A stretch of DNA of 64,000 nucleotides from Diplodia intermedia (Eukaryota > Ascomycota > Dothideomycetes > Botryosphaeriales > Botryosphaeriaceae), in NCBI GenBank assembly GCA_021495925.1, contig JAKEKT010000091.1, positions 1 through 64,000 of the forward strand, given 5' to 3'. Shown piece after piece: positions 31,579-42,785 of the stretch. How positions within the stretch are numbered: position 1 is the first letter of the stretch; every line of letters begins with the position of its first letter. Under the pieces are notes generated by a model, which searched no databases, was not told the origin of the DNA, and saw nothing but the letters and a program-made list of their open reading frames with translations. The position numbers were made by a program, and so were the translations under genes.

Positions 31579-32117
31579 CTTGGCTGTGGGCTGTGGACTG
31601 AGAGGTGAAGTGAGGTTGTGCTGTGCGGAACCGTCAGCGCGTCTTCGAGCAGAGCTGTGGCGCTGTGCATACCTTTTGTGAACGCGTGTGTGAGTGCTTG
31701 TATGGTAGCTTGCGCTGATTCTGGGTAGCGTTGAGGAGGAAAGAAAGGTTTGGAGGGGGCGGAGGGAAGACGGGGCCTTATATATGGGAGATCCTGTTGC
31801 CGGGCCAGCACATGCGTCGTCACCTTTGGAAAGAGAAGGAAGGAGCCCATCTTACGCTTCATGGCTCACCAATAGAACTTGTTCTGATGCGAGAGCGACC
31901 ACGTGGGCGGTCATCGGAGTGCGTGCGCCCGCCCATATAAACCTGATTCCATCCGCTGCACCACGACACCTCCAACTCTTTCTCTGCCAACCACCCGCCC
32001 CCGCGACGGAAAGCCTACAACTCTGCAACTCTCTACACCATTGCTGCGAGGTATTCGTCTCTCGCCTGTCTTGAAAGTGTGCTCATCCAACTGACTTGGT
32101 CATGCAGCGCTTCCACC
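31579..32117. promoter_or_regulatory. Divergent promoter of secreted proteins 4 and 5
   Basis: Within 539 bp lie a TATATAAGG box for the minus-strand gene (31777-31785, reverse strand), a TATAAA box for the plus-strand gene (31938-31943), and a probable 5'-UTR intron on each side (31621-31672 minus, 32051-32107 plus). The arrangement is a compact bidirectional promoter, which would allow joint expression. Confidence 0.6.
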
Positions 32118-32885
32118 ATGCGCCTCATACTCATCTCCGCGCTGATGCTCGGCTTCATGGCCGCCATCATTGCTATGCCCGTCGCCGACATCACCTTCGG
32201 ACAGATCACCTCGGCTGCTACTCCGACCGCCGCCCCGCTCAAAGCTCTGGTCGCAAGGAACGAGTGCTCGGACAAGTGCAACCTCGACGATGGAGACTGT
32301 CTGTCGAAGTGCATGGACGACGACGGCAAGATCAGCATCAAACTCATCCAGCCCATCACCTCCATTGCTGCCCCACCGGCCTGGCCCTTCGATGATTCCA
32401 TGCGCTCTGTGTCGGCTCCTGTCATCACCGGCCGTGCTGCTTCGCCCTCCAGTGACCACATTCTGTCACCATGCAGCGACCGTTGCAATCGAGGCGACAG
32501 GCAGTGCCTGCGACACGTCATTGATACGTGTGCGGACGAGCTCATCTATGGTTGCAAGGCGAGGTGCGGTACTCTCAACTACGGTTGCATCATGGACTGC
32601 ATTGAGGGCCACTACACGGCGACCCTGCCTCTCCCGGACATTGCTGGCTCAGATCCCCTCAACGAGGTCGGGTGTTCAGATGCCGCCGACCGTGCTATCA
32701 GTCGGTATGCCGCGCTGCCTACCGCCACCGCTACCCAAACGTCACCCGCTGTCCCTGCGCTTCCCACTCCCCCCACGGATGAGGACCGCAGCTTCTGCAT
32801 GGCACAGAATTGCGGAGACGGTCTGACGGACCCTGAGGGGCGCATCCTGGGATGCCTGATCGGACGGCAGGTGCTTGGAGTCTAA
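32118..32885 (+). CDS. Secreted protein 5 with repeated C-x3-C hairpin modules
   Basis: An uninterrupted 255-residue frame with a signal peptide (MRLILISALMLGFMAAIIA). Cysteine modules repeat along the protein: ECSDKC-x6-CLSKC near residue 55, PCSDRC-x6-C-x7-C near 120, GCKARC-x6-CIMDC near 155, and a looser C-x4-C-x13-C at the end. Ser/Ala/Pro-rich linkers separate them. The first two modules share the CSDxC core, which points to internal duplication. The start has a good context (ttccaccATGcgc) ten bases after a likely 5'-UTR intron. It is longer than the two neighbours but uses the same building block. Unrecognised family; likely secreted. Confidence 0.75.
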   Translation: MRLILISALMLGFMAAIIAMPVADITFGQITSAATPTAAPLKALVARNECSDKCNLDDGDCLSKCMDDDGKISIKLIQPITSIAAPPAWPFDDSMRSVSAPVITGRAASPSSDHILSPCSDRCNRGDRQCLRHVIDTCADELIYGCKARCGTLNYGCIMDCIEGHYTATLPLPDIAGSDPLNEVGCSDAADRAISRYAALPTATATQTSPAVPALPTPPTDEDRSFCMAQNCGDGLTDPEGRILGCLIGRQVLGV

Positions 32886-33206
32886 ATCCGGAAAGGCCTC
32901 TCCCGTCATTTCAGTCAGATGAGTATGGTCTTCTCCACACGAAATCTGGAGGAAAGAAAAAACGGTGACGGGTATTGGGAAAAGGAACAATTGGATAGGC
33001 TGCTGAACGATGAAGCTCATGCGGTCTAGCAACCTCAAGGCCGGCCATGACTCGGTGGATAGCTGGCTTATATAAAAAAGGACTGAATTCCTTTCTCCAA
33101 CGCTCTCTAGACAAGACAGTGACCTGAAAGCCGCCGAGCCGATGCAAATGCCATGATTGAGACAACCCCTTCCCTGCTTGCACCCGCGGCCATCTAATCA
33201 TCTGTG
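32886..33206. other. Short intergenic region between convergent genes
   Basis: The 321 bp serve as 3' flank for the secreted protein and for RMP1. Nothing else is visible. Confidence 0.5.
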
Positions 33207-34065
33207 CTACAAACCGGCGAACAAGTCGTCGATGGCGCTACCCTTGGCCTTCTTCGACTTTTTCTTCTTTTTCGGTGGCTCCTTGGCCTCCGGCTCCGGC
33301 TCCGGCTCCGGCTCTTTTGTTCTCTTCCCCTTTTTCTTTTTCTTGTCGGACGCCGCAATCAACGGCAGGTCCATCCCATCACCCTTCGTGCCTTCCTTTT
33401 CCTTTAGATCGGCTCCACCACTAACCATCACCTCCCCTGCGTCTTCCATCCTACCTACAACTTCTCCCAGGTCCTCTGAGACCACGCCCTCCCCCCTCGG
33501 CGACCGACTTCCATCCGAAAGCAACTGCCTCGCATCCGTCGCGGCGAACTCGCGCAGGACGGCCTGCATGGCCTGCTCGGCCTCGTCCTCGTAGGCAGCC
33601 GTGATGCCCGTCAGCTGCGTGACGCGCGCCAGCACGGCCAGCAGCGCCAGGCCGATGGCCGAGAACTGTGTCGACGCGATGACATGGGAGAAGGCGCTGT
33701 CGGACCGTCAGCCAAGAACAAGGGCAAAGGAAGGGAAGCACGTACAGATACCAGGTCGGCACGTGATGTCGCCTCCACGCGTCCAGCCTCGCAGCCGCGC
33801 GCCTCGCCGCCACTTTCGAGGCCTTGGCAGATGGCTTTTGGGCGGCGGCCGACGGCTGGTAAGCGTTGTACTCGGCGACAAAGTGCGACAGCTCGCGACG
33901 GAAGACGGAGAAGCTGCGCCACCAGATGCTGTGGCGGTGCTGGTTCAGGTTGCGATGGTGCACCAGGTGCAGCATGTCGCAGAAGGTCGTCAGGTCGGCG
34001 TGCTCGTGCGGCTTGAGGCGCGGAGGCGCCGTGGGCGTGGGCGCGGGCTTGGCTGCGGCGGCCAT
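33207..34065 (-). CDS. RMP1: RNase MRP protein subunit Rmp1
   Basis: Exons 34065-33752 and 33696-33207 encode 267 residues. The N-terminal 150 residues carry the Rmp1 signature: a helical stretch with HLVHHRNLNQHRHSIWW near residue 35 and, after the intron, AFSHVIASTQFSAIGLALLA. The C-terminal half is low-complexity, with alternating Glu-Pro (EPEPEPEPE) and Lys-rich blocks (KKKKKSKKAKG) that look like nuclear or nucleolar targeting signals. The protein should belong to the RNase MRP ribonucleoprotein, which processes pre-rRNA. The donor used here (gtatct at 33751, giving a 55-bp intron) is the only one that joins the conserved second part in frame; it leaves VPTC-AFS at the junction. Confidence 0.85.
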
Positions 34066-36331
34066 GGCCACGTAGACATGTCCAAGGATAGCTGATGGAA
34101 GGTGGTCGGAGCCGAGAGATTTGCAAGGCTGTGGAGCCTCGGCTGCGCATCCACGGTTGCGCAAAACGCGCCGCCTCTCCAACCTTATCTCGACTCCTCG
34201 TCATCACTCGCCCGAGAGATGCGTTCTTCTCCAAATTCTTCAACGTCATTGCCGCGCTTTGGTCTTAGCCTTGAGATCGTGAATAAATTCCGCTCCTTTT
34301 CACCGCTGCGTCCGAGCCACTAGCCTGTCTTTCGTCAGCTCTGTCTACTTTTCTTTGCTATTGACTGGTCTTGATCCGCTTTGACCAAGTGTCTCTCTCC
34401 CTTCTCCATCATGACTTTTAACTCTGCGTTCGCTCCAACCAACGCCGCTCTGTTTACAAAGGTTTCTTCAAGCTGAAAAAATCCATATGTTCATCAATCC
34501 TATCTTGGACCATCTTAAGATCAACATGCGCTCTGTTCAAGCGCTTTTCGGAGTCCAGCATCACAGTGGGTCACGGAAGAATTGCCGAGTTGCATCTGTC
34601 TCGCAGGTACGGCTTTGAGACTCGTATCTACCTCCGGCTTTTGCTCCAACTGTCCTCCACGTGGAAGAGCATAGCGTACTCTGCGCGGCTGAGATGGCTC
34701 AACTCTCTGTGTAACCTGCACACTGCCGCTGGAAAGTTCCATCACCAGCCCACGCGCTCCTGCGGTCCCCCCAGCAAACTTTAGTCACGTAGCCAAAGAT
34801 CTTGAAATCGGGGTGCAGCAGATCTTCCGCTGCACCCCCAATCCAATCCAAAAAGGAAAGTACCCGCACGTGCGGCGGTTGTCCTGCTGCATGAGCGCAT
34901 GCCGGGCCATCCTTGTGGAGCCAACAATAGCAGCTGCCGCAGCTGCCTACTATTGTGTTTCAGATCTGCCCCAGCCTGCTCAAGGGCGACCCTCCTTCCA
35001 CTCCACCCTGCTGCTACTCCTCCGTTCCTTCAACCTTCTCTTGAGCGCCGCAACAAGATCAACTTCGGCCACTTACTGCTTCCCGCAACCTTTCAGCCGT
35101 GCTTTTATCTCTTTTCCACCTCCGTTCCCCAAGGCCAGTCTCCACGAACACAGTCAACGGCATTGTTCATCCAAGATCTTGCACCCCGCCCGAACCAGAT
35201 CTTCCCAATGCGGACTTCTCGCTCAATCAACATCTTCCTCCACAAGCCTCCAGATCTTCCAGCCTCCACCTGCCAACAGCAAGCTCCGCCCGCTCTCCAT
35301 TCCATCCCCATCTCTGCCCTGCCCTGCCCGATCTATCAACCCGCCGCCGCAAGTCCCAAACCACGGCGCCAGATCCGACCGAGCCACCCTCAACCCACCG
35401 CCCCTCCTGGGCGCAAGCACAACCCAAACGGGAGCCGATCCCTCCCTCTGCGGCCGCCAAAACACCACCAAAAGAGCAAGGAAAACCAGGAAGGATGAAG
35501 GAGGCAACAAGATCGACCGAGCAGACAGCTCCACTCCACGCCTCTCATACCGCAACGGGGCGCAAAGAACTATCGAAGGATGCCAGACAGACGTCTTCTC
35601 TCGATGCTCTTCGCACCGGCTACCGCCAGAGAGTGCGCGCTTCGCGTCAAGATCTTCCCGCTAAAGCTCTGGCAGCACCGCAAGTCACGCGCTTTTGGTG
35701 GTTGCAAAAAGGAAAGGAAAGAGGTCCTCCCAAACAGTGACCGGGCTCTGCTGGTCATCACAGCAGGTGCCCGTGCCAGACCGGATGGCGCGAGGTGTAA
35801 TGCTCGGCTGCGAAGCACAGTTTGGTTGTTGGACGCCCACGTCGAGGGTCATTGCCACCTCCGATTGCCACTTCTGCACACACAGGCTTGCCAGAACCCT
35901 CATCGACAGGCGCAGCAAGTCGCCGCGACATCCTCGCACCAGATTTCACCAGGTATGCATCACCACTCAAAGTAAGGAGTTGGGCATAAGTCGACACCCG
36001 CATTTTAGCAGACTATCTATGGCCTCAACACTGTGTCAGAGGCCACTACCCATTGATAAGACCGGAAGTACCCGTTCAGATGATGTTCCACCACCTGTAT
36101 TCAGAGGAAAAGCACAAAACAAAAGGTTATGGGCATAAAGCAAGTGCCACCACACCAGAGGAAAACAAAAACAAAGACAGGTTATCAGCAAAGTAGAGCA
36201 AGCAAATCCCATCACCATCAATCCGAAATCCTCACCCAACCAGGCCAATCATCATCCAGAACTTGCACCTATCGCAAGAAGCTTCCAAGGGAAGACCCAA
36301 GGACAGGACACAAGAAACTAATGATGCCTGG
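34066..36331. other. 2.3-kb region without a convincing gene
   Basis: This is the 5' side of RMP1 and the 3' side of the Mei2-like gene. Long overlapping plus-strand frames at 34813-35740 are Pro/Ser/Thr-rich with no motif, signal peptide or plausible splice pattern, so I do not call them genes. The sequence is pyrimidine-rich on the plus strand, like a long leader or noncoding transcript. A perfect inverted repeat lies at 34810-34838. Confidence 0.45.
34810..34838. repeat. Perfect inverted repeat, 10-bp stem
   Basis: GGGGTGCAGC at 34810-34819 and GCTGCACCCC at 34829-34838 are exact reverse complements separated by nine bases (agatcttcc). It could form a hairpin in RNA or be a palindromic protein-binding site. 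No transcript is known. Confidence 0.8.
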
Positions 36332-38127
36332 TTAGTAATAGGCCATGCGAGCCGTGGCGTAGAGACCGTTGGGGTTGCCACGGTCAAACTGGCTGTGGTA
36401 GGAGTCACGGCGGTACTCCTCGCGGGAGTGAGCAGGGTAAAGGCCCTGAGTCTCAGCGTTCTGACGACTGCGCGCGAGCTTGGCCTCGTTGTTGGGACCA
36501 GGGAACTCCTTCTCGGCGCCAACCAGAGGGAACAGGAGAGAGTTGGGAAAGTCTTGGAACGTGTAAAAAAGCTGCTTCTGTTAGCTGTACCCGGTTTATT
36601 TGGGAATCGCGAAGGAGCTTACTCGGGGGCGGCAGTTGGGTGCCTCGCACATGACAGACGAGTTGCGGAACTTCTCAACCAGGGATTCAACACCCTGGAC
36701 AGTCGCGTAAGACATGGCAGCCCTCTTGCTAGAGCCCAAGTGTCCAGGCCAGCCCTGGACGTCAAGCTTGTTCTTGACATCGACGATGGTCATCGGCATG
36801 TCAAAGTTGACGAAGGCGTAACCAACGTTGCACATGTTCGCAAAGTCGATGCGGAGGTAGAGGAAGTCGAACTTTCCATGAACCCAGGTCTTGAGAAGAG
36901 CTTGAAGGTCATACTGGTCGGGGGTTATTACTATCAAAAGAGCTTGGGAACGGAAAACTTACAGTCGTCATCTGGTTGGGGATGTTGCGCAGCATCACCG
37001 TCGTACGAACGTCCAGGCCACGCCTGATCTTCTCAACGTCAATTGCGTTGTTCTGGTCGTCGCGGCGACCGGAACTGAAGGAAGAACGGCGCGGAGAAGA
37101 GTAGCCACGCTCGCGGAACGGCTGAACCGGGCCACCAAGCTGGTACACCTGAACAGGACCACCACGCGGAAGGGTGGTACCGCCACGCTGGGGGACAGGA
37201 GAGCTAGCAGGGATGGGCTCGTAGCCGGTAGGCTTGAACGGCTTCACCTCAGCAAAGTAATCGCAGTCCTGCCTCAAGAGTTAACTGGGTCAAGGTTACA
37301 GAATCGGGCCAGTCTCTCACCTTGATCTCCTGGCATCCAGACGACTGCTGCAGGAGGAACTCTCCAAAGTCATAGGAATCGAGCTCCATGCGGAACTGGA
37401 AGCCATAGCCAATGGCGTTGGCGGTGAGCCCAAGGTAGACGACGGCACGCTGGGATGCGCTTCCCAGCGACTGGTCCATCCAGGCCAACATGGCCAGGAA
37501 AGCCGGGCGCGAATCGCCGAACTCCTCACAGGCGTGGGTGACGTTGACCAGAACCTGGGCTTCGTACTTGTTGAAACCGGGCAGGCTGGGGTGGAGGTTG
37601 CCCAACAGCTTCGCGTACTCCGCGACGCTGATGCACTGGAGCTGGCCCGGGCATTCAAGCTCGCTCTTGGCCTTGAGGGCAGCCTCAGCCTGAGACAGCT
37701 TGTCGAACTCGAAAACAACGACACTCGACGAAAGCTTGGCGAACCTCTTGGCCCGATAGAAGATGGTACCCTCCTGTTCACAGTTAGGAAGTGAAGTGAA
37801 GCGGGTAGGTGAGTGAAGTGGATAGGTGAGGCGAGGTGAAAAGTTCAAGTGAAGTGAGGTGAGACTTGCCTTGACCTGAGGAATGAAACCCGAAGACTGA
37901 AACTTGACATAGCGAGTGAGGACGGACTCAGGGTCGCTCGAGAAGTGGACATTGCTGTGGTCACTGAGACTGTTGACAATAGCGTGCAAGGTCGCGACAT
38001 CAGGCTCGAGAGCCAGCTGGTGAGGAGCAAGGTCGACCATGTTGGGGTGACCGTTCACACCAAGAGCAAGGTTCTGGTCGGAAACAGAGAAAGGAGGGCT
38101 GGAGCCCAAGAAACTCGAGGAAGGCAT
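36332..38127 (-). CDS. Mei2-like RNA-binding protein (C-terminal RRM)
   Basis: Exons 38127-37870, 37773-37321, 37268-36963, 36913-36623 and 36571-36332 encode 515 residues. The C-terminal third is the RRM typical of Mei2 proteins (RTTVMLRNIPNQMT, FDFLYLRIDFANMCNVGYAFVN, EKFRNSSVMCEAPNCRP) plus its tail (LFYTFQDFP, FPGPNNEAKLARS, SQFDRGN). The first half has a weaker RRM-like region (FYRAKRFAKLSSSVVVFEFD). Family members regulate meiosis or differentiation by binding RNA; the exact target here is unknown. The first intron (37774-37869, 96 bp) appears to use a GC donor (aag|gcaagt), because the alternative GT donor six bases upstream would drop the Val-Lys before EGTIFYRA. That intron is stop-free and in frame, so a retained form would also encode protein. 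Confidence 0.86.
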
Positions 38128-39643
38128 GTCTGCTGGTGGTTGTACAAGAAAGAGCGCGTGTGCGAGACGCTGGGTTGTCAGAAGAGCCGCTGGTGCGAGA
38201 TTCGCAGGTCAGAGATTGAAGGAAGAAGGATGGATGGAGGTTAAAAGAAGAGCAGAAGGAGGGGGGGCGGAGGGGTTTATATGTCCAACGCAGCCGCCAG
38301 GGCTACACTCGGTAACGAGGGGGCTAGTCCATTTGAAGGTGGGTCTAGTCCGTTTGGAGCGAGTGCGGCTTCCAGCAGGCGAAGTGAGGTGCGTCTTTTG
38401 GCGGGAAGAGAAGCCGCTGTTGCAGGAAGGAAGGCACGGTGGACCCGGCGTGAGCCGCCGCGCCGGCAGAGCAGCACGCTCAGCAACGTGGCCGCCAGAC
38501 ATCGAAACCAGAGCCACAAGATTTGCAGGCACGCACATGGAGTTGTAGATCGGCTTCCCAGAAGGGTGAAGCTGCGATGGGGCGCGATGTGAGGTGGGAG
38601 TACCGTGCGGGCACGCCGACGACATGCCTTTACCCTGCCACGCTCGCAATTCCAGGCCTCAGCTCGGCTTAGGTACGCCTATCCTACGCGTCGGCCATGT
38701 TCCGCCAGGTTGGCCACATGGTATGCTACAGTAGCAGTGGAATGCCTATCTCACTGCGAAACTATTTGGAGCTCGGAGGGCCTGAGCTGCTTGCAAGCGT
38801 TTCTACGCCTCTGCTACCGCTACCGTGCGAAGGCCGCAAATGGTGCCTCATAAGAGGGAGAAGCGCCCCTGGAGGAGCAACGATATCGCGCTTCGGGCAA
38901 TGGCAGCAGCATCGGTAACGCACGACTACGTCTGCGCTCGCATGTTTGTGAGGGGATATTGCGAAAGCCACGCTCAGGAGGAGACCATAACACGACATGT
39001 TCGATACTTTGTCAGTTCTTGGGAGCCAGTGGTCCGCATTCATCATTTCTCTGTGTAGAAAGACACTTCAGTCTCTTGTGCTTGGCCAAGGAGACGAGTC
39101 TTCTGCATTGACACAAGCCTTGCGCCCACGATGAGTGCAAGCCTGGAGTGTGCCGTGCAAGATTCCGCGCGCAAATTGATGGATTTCCATGCCGAAGGTT
39201 GCAGTCGTCAAAGTGAGGTTAGCAAGACGAGGTGAGGTGAGGTGAGGGCTGTGGGGCGCGAGACCGGCGGCGGACAGGGGTGCGCGGCTGCAGGCGGGCT
39301 AGCGGCGGGCGTAGGGCTGAAACATGGCCCGGGCTCGACAGCCGCCTTCAGCGCCCGCGTCCAACGTGCGACTGCCGCATCATCACCGCCCGATGCAGCA
39401 TCGCTGAAAGAACGCGCCTGTCCTCTGCATCTCCGAGCCCCCGCGCCGCGTTTTGCAAGGACGGCTTCCGCGGATGATGCGCGTGATTTGAATCGAGCTG
39501 TTCAGTAACTCCGCGGCCCAAGTACCCGTAACCACTGTGTCCTGCGTCGACGGCGCGGCTGCCTAGGTGCCCGACGCTCCCCCGGACAGCTCCCGCCTGG
39601 CCTGCACTGCTCCGCATAGCCCCCCGCCTCTCCCTCTGCAACC
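38128..39643. other. Divergent intergenic region, no gene recognised
   Basis: The 1.5 kb separate the Mei2-like gene and SEC15. A gaggtgaggtgaggtgagg run occurs near 39230-39248, similar in composition to the GTGAAG-rich first intron of the Mei2-like gene. The short open frames carry no motifs. The region presumably contains both promoters. Confidence 0.5.
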
Positions 39644-42276
39644 ATGCCGGCCGCCATAGATCCCGCCGACGATCTCGCCGCTGCCGTCCAGCAGGTCCGT
39701 TGCCCCTTATTGCTGCCGAATCCAAGCTCATCGTGCCAGATTACGCTTTCCTCGTCCGACGCCGACTCCATCGACCAGCTGGCCCCTCTGCTGAAGGATG
39801 CTCGCAACGATGGCAACCGTGCCGGCCACATCATCCAGGCCCTGAACCAAGTGTCGGCCGCCCGTGAGTCTGACATCGAGCGCATGTGCAACTCCAACCA
39901 CCAGGAATTCGTCAACTCGGTCAACCAGCTTCTACGCGTCAGAGAAGGCACCGTCGATCTGACTGCCGAGATCCTGAACCTGAGCCAGTCAATCCAGGCC
40001 AGCACCGAGAAGCTTGCCGGGCAGAAGAAAGCGCTCGTCGACTCGAGAGGCGTACGCCAAAACGTTGACGAAGCGACCAAAGCACTCAACGCCTGTCTGG
40101 AGGTTCTGCGTCTAGCCAACCAAGTCCACGACCTCCTTGCCAAGAAGAGCCATTATGCTGCTCTGCGTGCCTTGGATGAGTTGCAGAACGTCCACCTGCG
40201 CGAGGTTTCCCGCTACAAGATCGCCGAAATGATCGAAACGTCTGTCCCGGCAACCCAAAGACTCATCGCCGAGGCGGTCATGACAGATCTGAACACCTGG
40301 CTGTATCGCATTAGGGAGGCTTCGCAGTACATGGGTGAAGTGGCTTTCTATCACACCGACATGCGCCGAACACGGCACGAGGAACGCATCAAGGCGGACG
40401 AGTACCTCAATAAGTTCCGGCTGAACTCGGCCATTGAGCTTGTTGCCGATGAGGGCGATGAATTTGACATCCTTAACGACGACGAGACAGAGATCAAGGT
40501 TGACTTCTCTCCGCTATTCGAGGCAATGCACATTTACGAGACGCTGGGTCGCAGCGACGAGTTCCGTACGGAGTACGCAGCAACAAGAAGAAGGCAGAAG
40601 GAGCTGCTCATTCCAAGCTCGTTGAACCTTCTAGATGAAGAAGACGGCGATTTGAGCAGCTTTTTGGAGAGTATTGCCGGCTTTGCCATTGTTGAGAGGA
40701 CGACGATGAGAAAGACCGAAAACTTGCGCACAACAGTTGATGTACGTCCACGACAGCGTGTGTCTCTTTGGAGCAGAAACTAAGAGCTACCTTAGGTCGA
40801 CGAGCTTTGGGACTCCATGTGTCAAAGCGCTATTGCGCTGATCACAAATGCGTTGCACACCGTTGACAGCGACGAGAAGCTGCTGAGAATCAAGGGCCGG
40901 ATCGCCCTGTTTCTGCAAACCATGGAAGTGAGTATGACCACATGGGCTGTGTAACGAATTACGACTGACGTTCTCCTCAGAGCTGGGAGTACTCTGTAAC
41001 CAGCATCAATGCGTTGCTACTCACTCTGTTTGAGAAGTATTCGCAGCTTCTCAAGAAGCGCTTCAGCGAGGACTTCCAGGAGATCGTGTCGACCGATGAC
41101 TACATGCCAATGCCCATCCAAACTCCTGATGAGTATGATAAAGTCGTCAACGTCAGCTGGTACACGTCAGAGAAGCCAAACGAGGAGCTCACGTATGTGG
41201 TGTCACCCTGCAATCAGAGACTCCCGCTAATCCATCTGCAGCTTCCCTTGCGTGTTGCCATTCTCACAGATGTATCCACTGTGTTGCATCGACATCCGCA
41301 ATTTCCTCAATCAGATGTACCTGTTCTCCGACGACAACTTCCAGCGCTCCACGGTCATTGATGAGACCCTTCGAAAGGTGAGCGCACTTTATTCCAGGCT
41401 TCCAAGTACACATACTAAACGCTTAATAGTCTCTGGACGATCTCCTGTGCTCGAAGGTTTGCCAGATGCTGGTGGACCGCCTCAGCTCGCAATATCCCGG
41501 CCAAATTGTCCAAATCCTCACAAACCTGGAACATTTCGAGACTGCCTGCAAGGAGCTTGAAGTTCTCCTCTTCGAAGCGCGCTCGTCGAGTGCAGCTGCC
41601 GGTCCCATCGTTCTGAATGCAACGGAGGCATTCCGCGCCGGCAAGAAGACGGCAGAGAAGCGAATCTTCGAGCTGGTGAACAGCAAAATTGACGACCTGA
41701 TTGAGACCGCGGAATACGACTGGTAGGGACCCCATGAATCTTTGAAGCCCAAAGCCATACGATGCTGACTCGAAGCCTTACCACAGGGAATCCACCAAGC
41801 CCGCGCCCGAGGTCAGCAACTACATGCAAGAGCTAACGCGCTACCTCTCCAACATCATGAACTCGGTCCTCCTCGGCCTGCCCGCCGAGATCAAGGAGCT
41901 CATCTACTTCGACGCGCTCTCGCACGCGGGCGCCATGATCCTCTCGCTGCCGCTCGACGACTCAGTCAAGCGCATCTCGCCCGCCTCCATCAAGACGCTC
42001 TCGCAGGACGTCGAGTTCCTGTCGTCCTTTGTCGAGACGCTGAACAACCCCATCCTGCGCGAGAACCTCGACGAGCTGCTGCAGACGGTCACGCTCATGC
42101 AGACGGACGACCAGCTCGAGTTCTTCGACGTCTCGCAGCGCAACCGCAAGTACGGCCGCGTCGACCGCGAGCACGGCGCCATCCTGCTCGAGAAGGTCAC
42201 GCAGGGCCAGAGCGTCGTCGCCGATACCAGCAGGGCCGGCAAGCTTATGAACAGAATCGGTTTCGGTAGGGATTAG
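39644..42276 (+). CDS. SEC15: Exocyst complex subunit Sec15
   Basis: Exons 39644-39694, 39740-40741, 40796-40927, 40981-41192, 41242-41377, 41430-41722 and 41787-42276 encode 771 residues, normal for Sec15. The N-terminal coiled region (SIDQLAPLLKDARN, NHQEFVNSVNQLLRVREGT) is followed by the conserved core (LRALDELQNVHLREVSRYKI, DLNTWLYRIREASQYMGEVA). The C-terminal helical bundle (ELTRYLSNIMNSVL, LPAEIKELIYFDALSHAGA) binds Sec4-type Rab GTPase. The first intron (45 bp) is short and keeps the frame, but removing it joins VQQ to ITLSSSD as expected for the family. The subunit tethers secretory vesicles to sites of polarised growth. Confidence 0.93.
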
Positions 42277-42785
42277 AGTGTAGTAGTGTGTATGTGTACG
42301 AGGGCTGGCTGCAGCGCGGGGAAGGCGAGGAAAGTTGTGGAGTCGGACGTCTTCGAGATGAATGCGCATCATACGGTACTCTCTGCTTGAAGCTTATTCG
42401 TTTACATTGCATTTGGTTGTGACTCACGTAAAATAGACAGAGGCTTAGGAGACAATCTCATTGACACGTCCTTTCGAAGTAAGCACCTCTGATGGCTGAT
42501 GGCTTGCTGCACTGACTGCAGCCCGCATTCACGAATGGTTCTTCAAGCGCACCGGCCAGTAGAAGGGAGGCCGGAAGAGTTGAGACTAGCAGGGTCATTT
42601 GAACAAGTTCATACAAAGAATCGTGTTTCCGTTTTGCTCCGAACGCTAAACTAAACTATTCTTTGCAAGGGACGCTCTATCGAACGAAAGAACCTACCGA
42701 CCGTTGCCCCAGCACTTTTAACCTTTTTGATGATGCCATTTCCTCCTTATTTTTCCGTTTCACCTTCAAGGATATCAAACCACCA
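42277..42785. other. Intergenic region between convergent genes
   Basis: About 0.5 kb of 3' flank for SEC15 and PDX1. Nothing else recognised. Confidence 0.5.

Noticed and set aside
35099..35740. Plus-strand frame of 213 codons
   Set aside because: Low-complexity Pro/Ser/Thr/Arg sequence, overlapping two other similar frames, with no motif.
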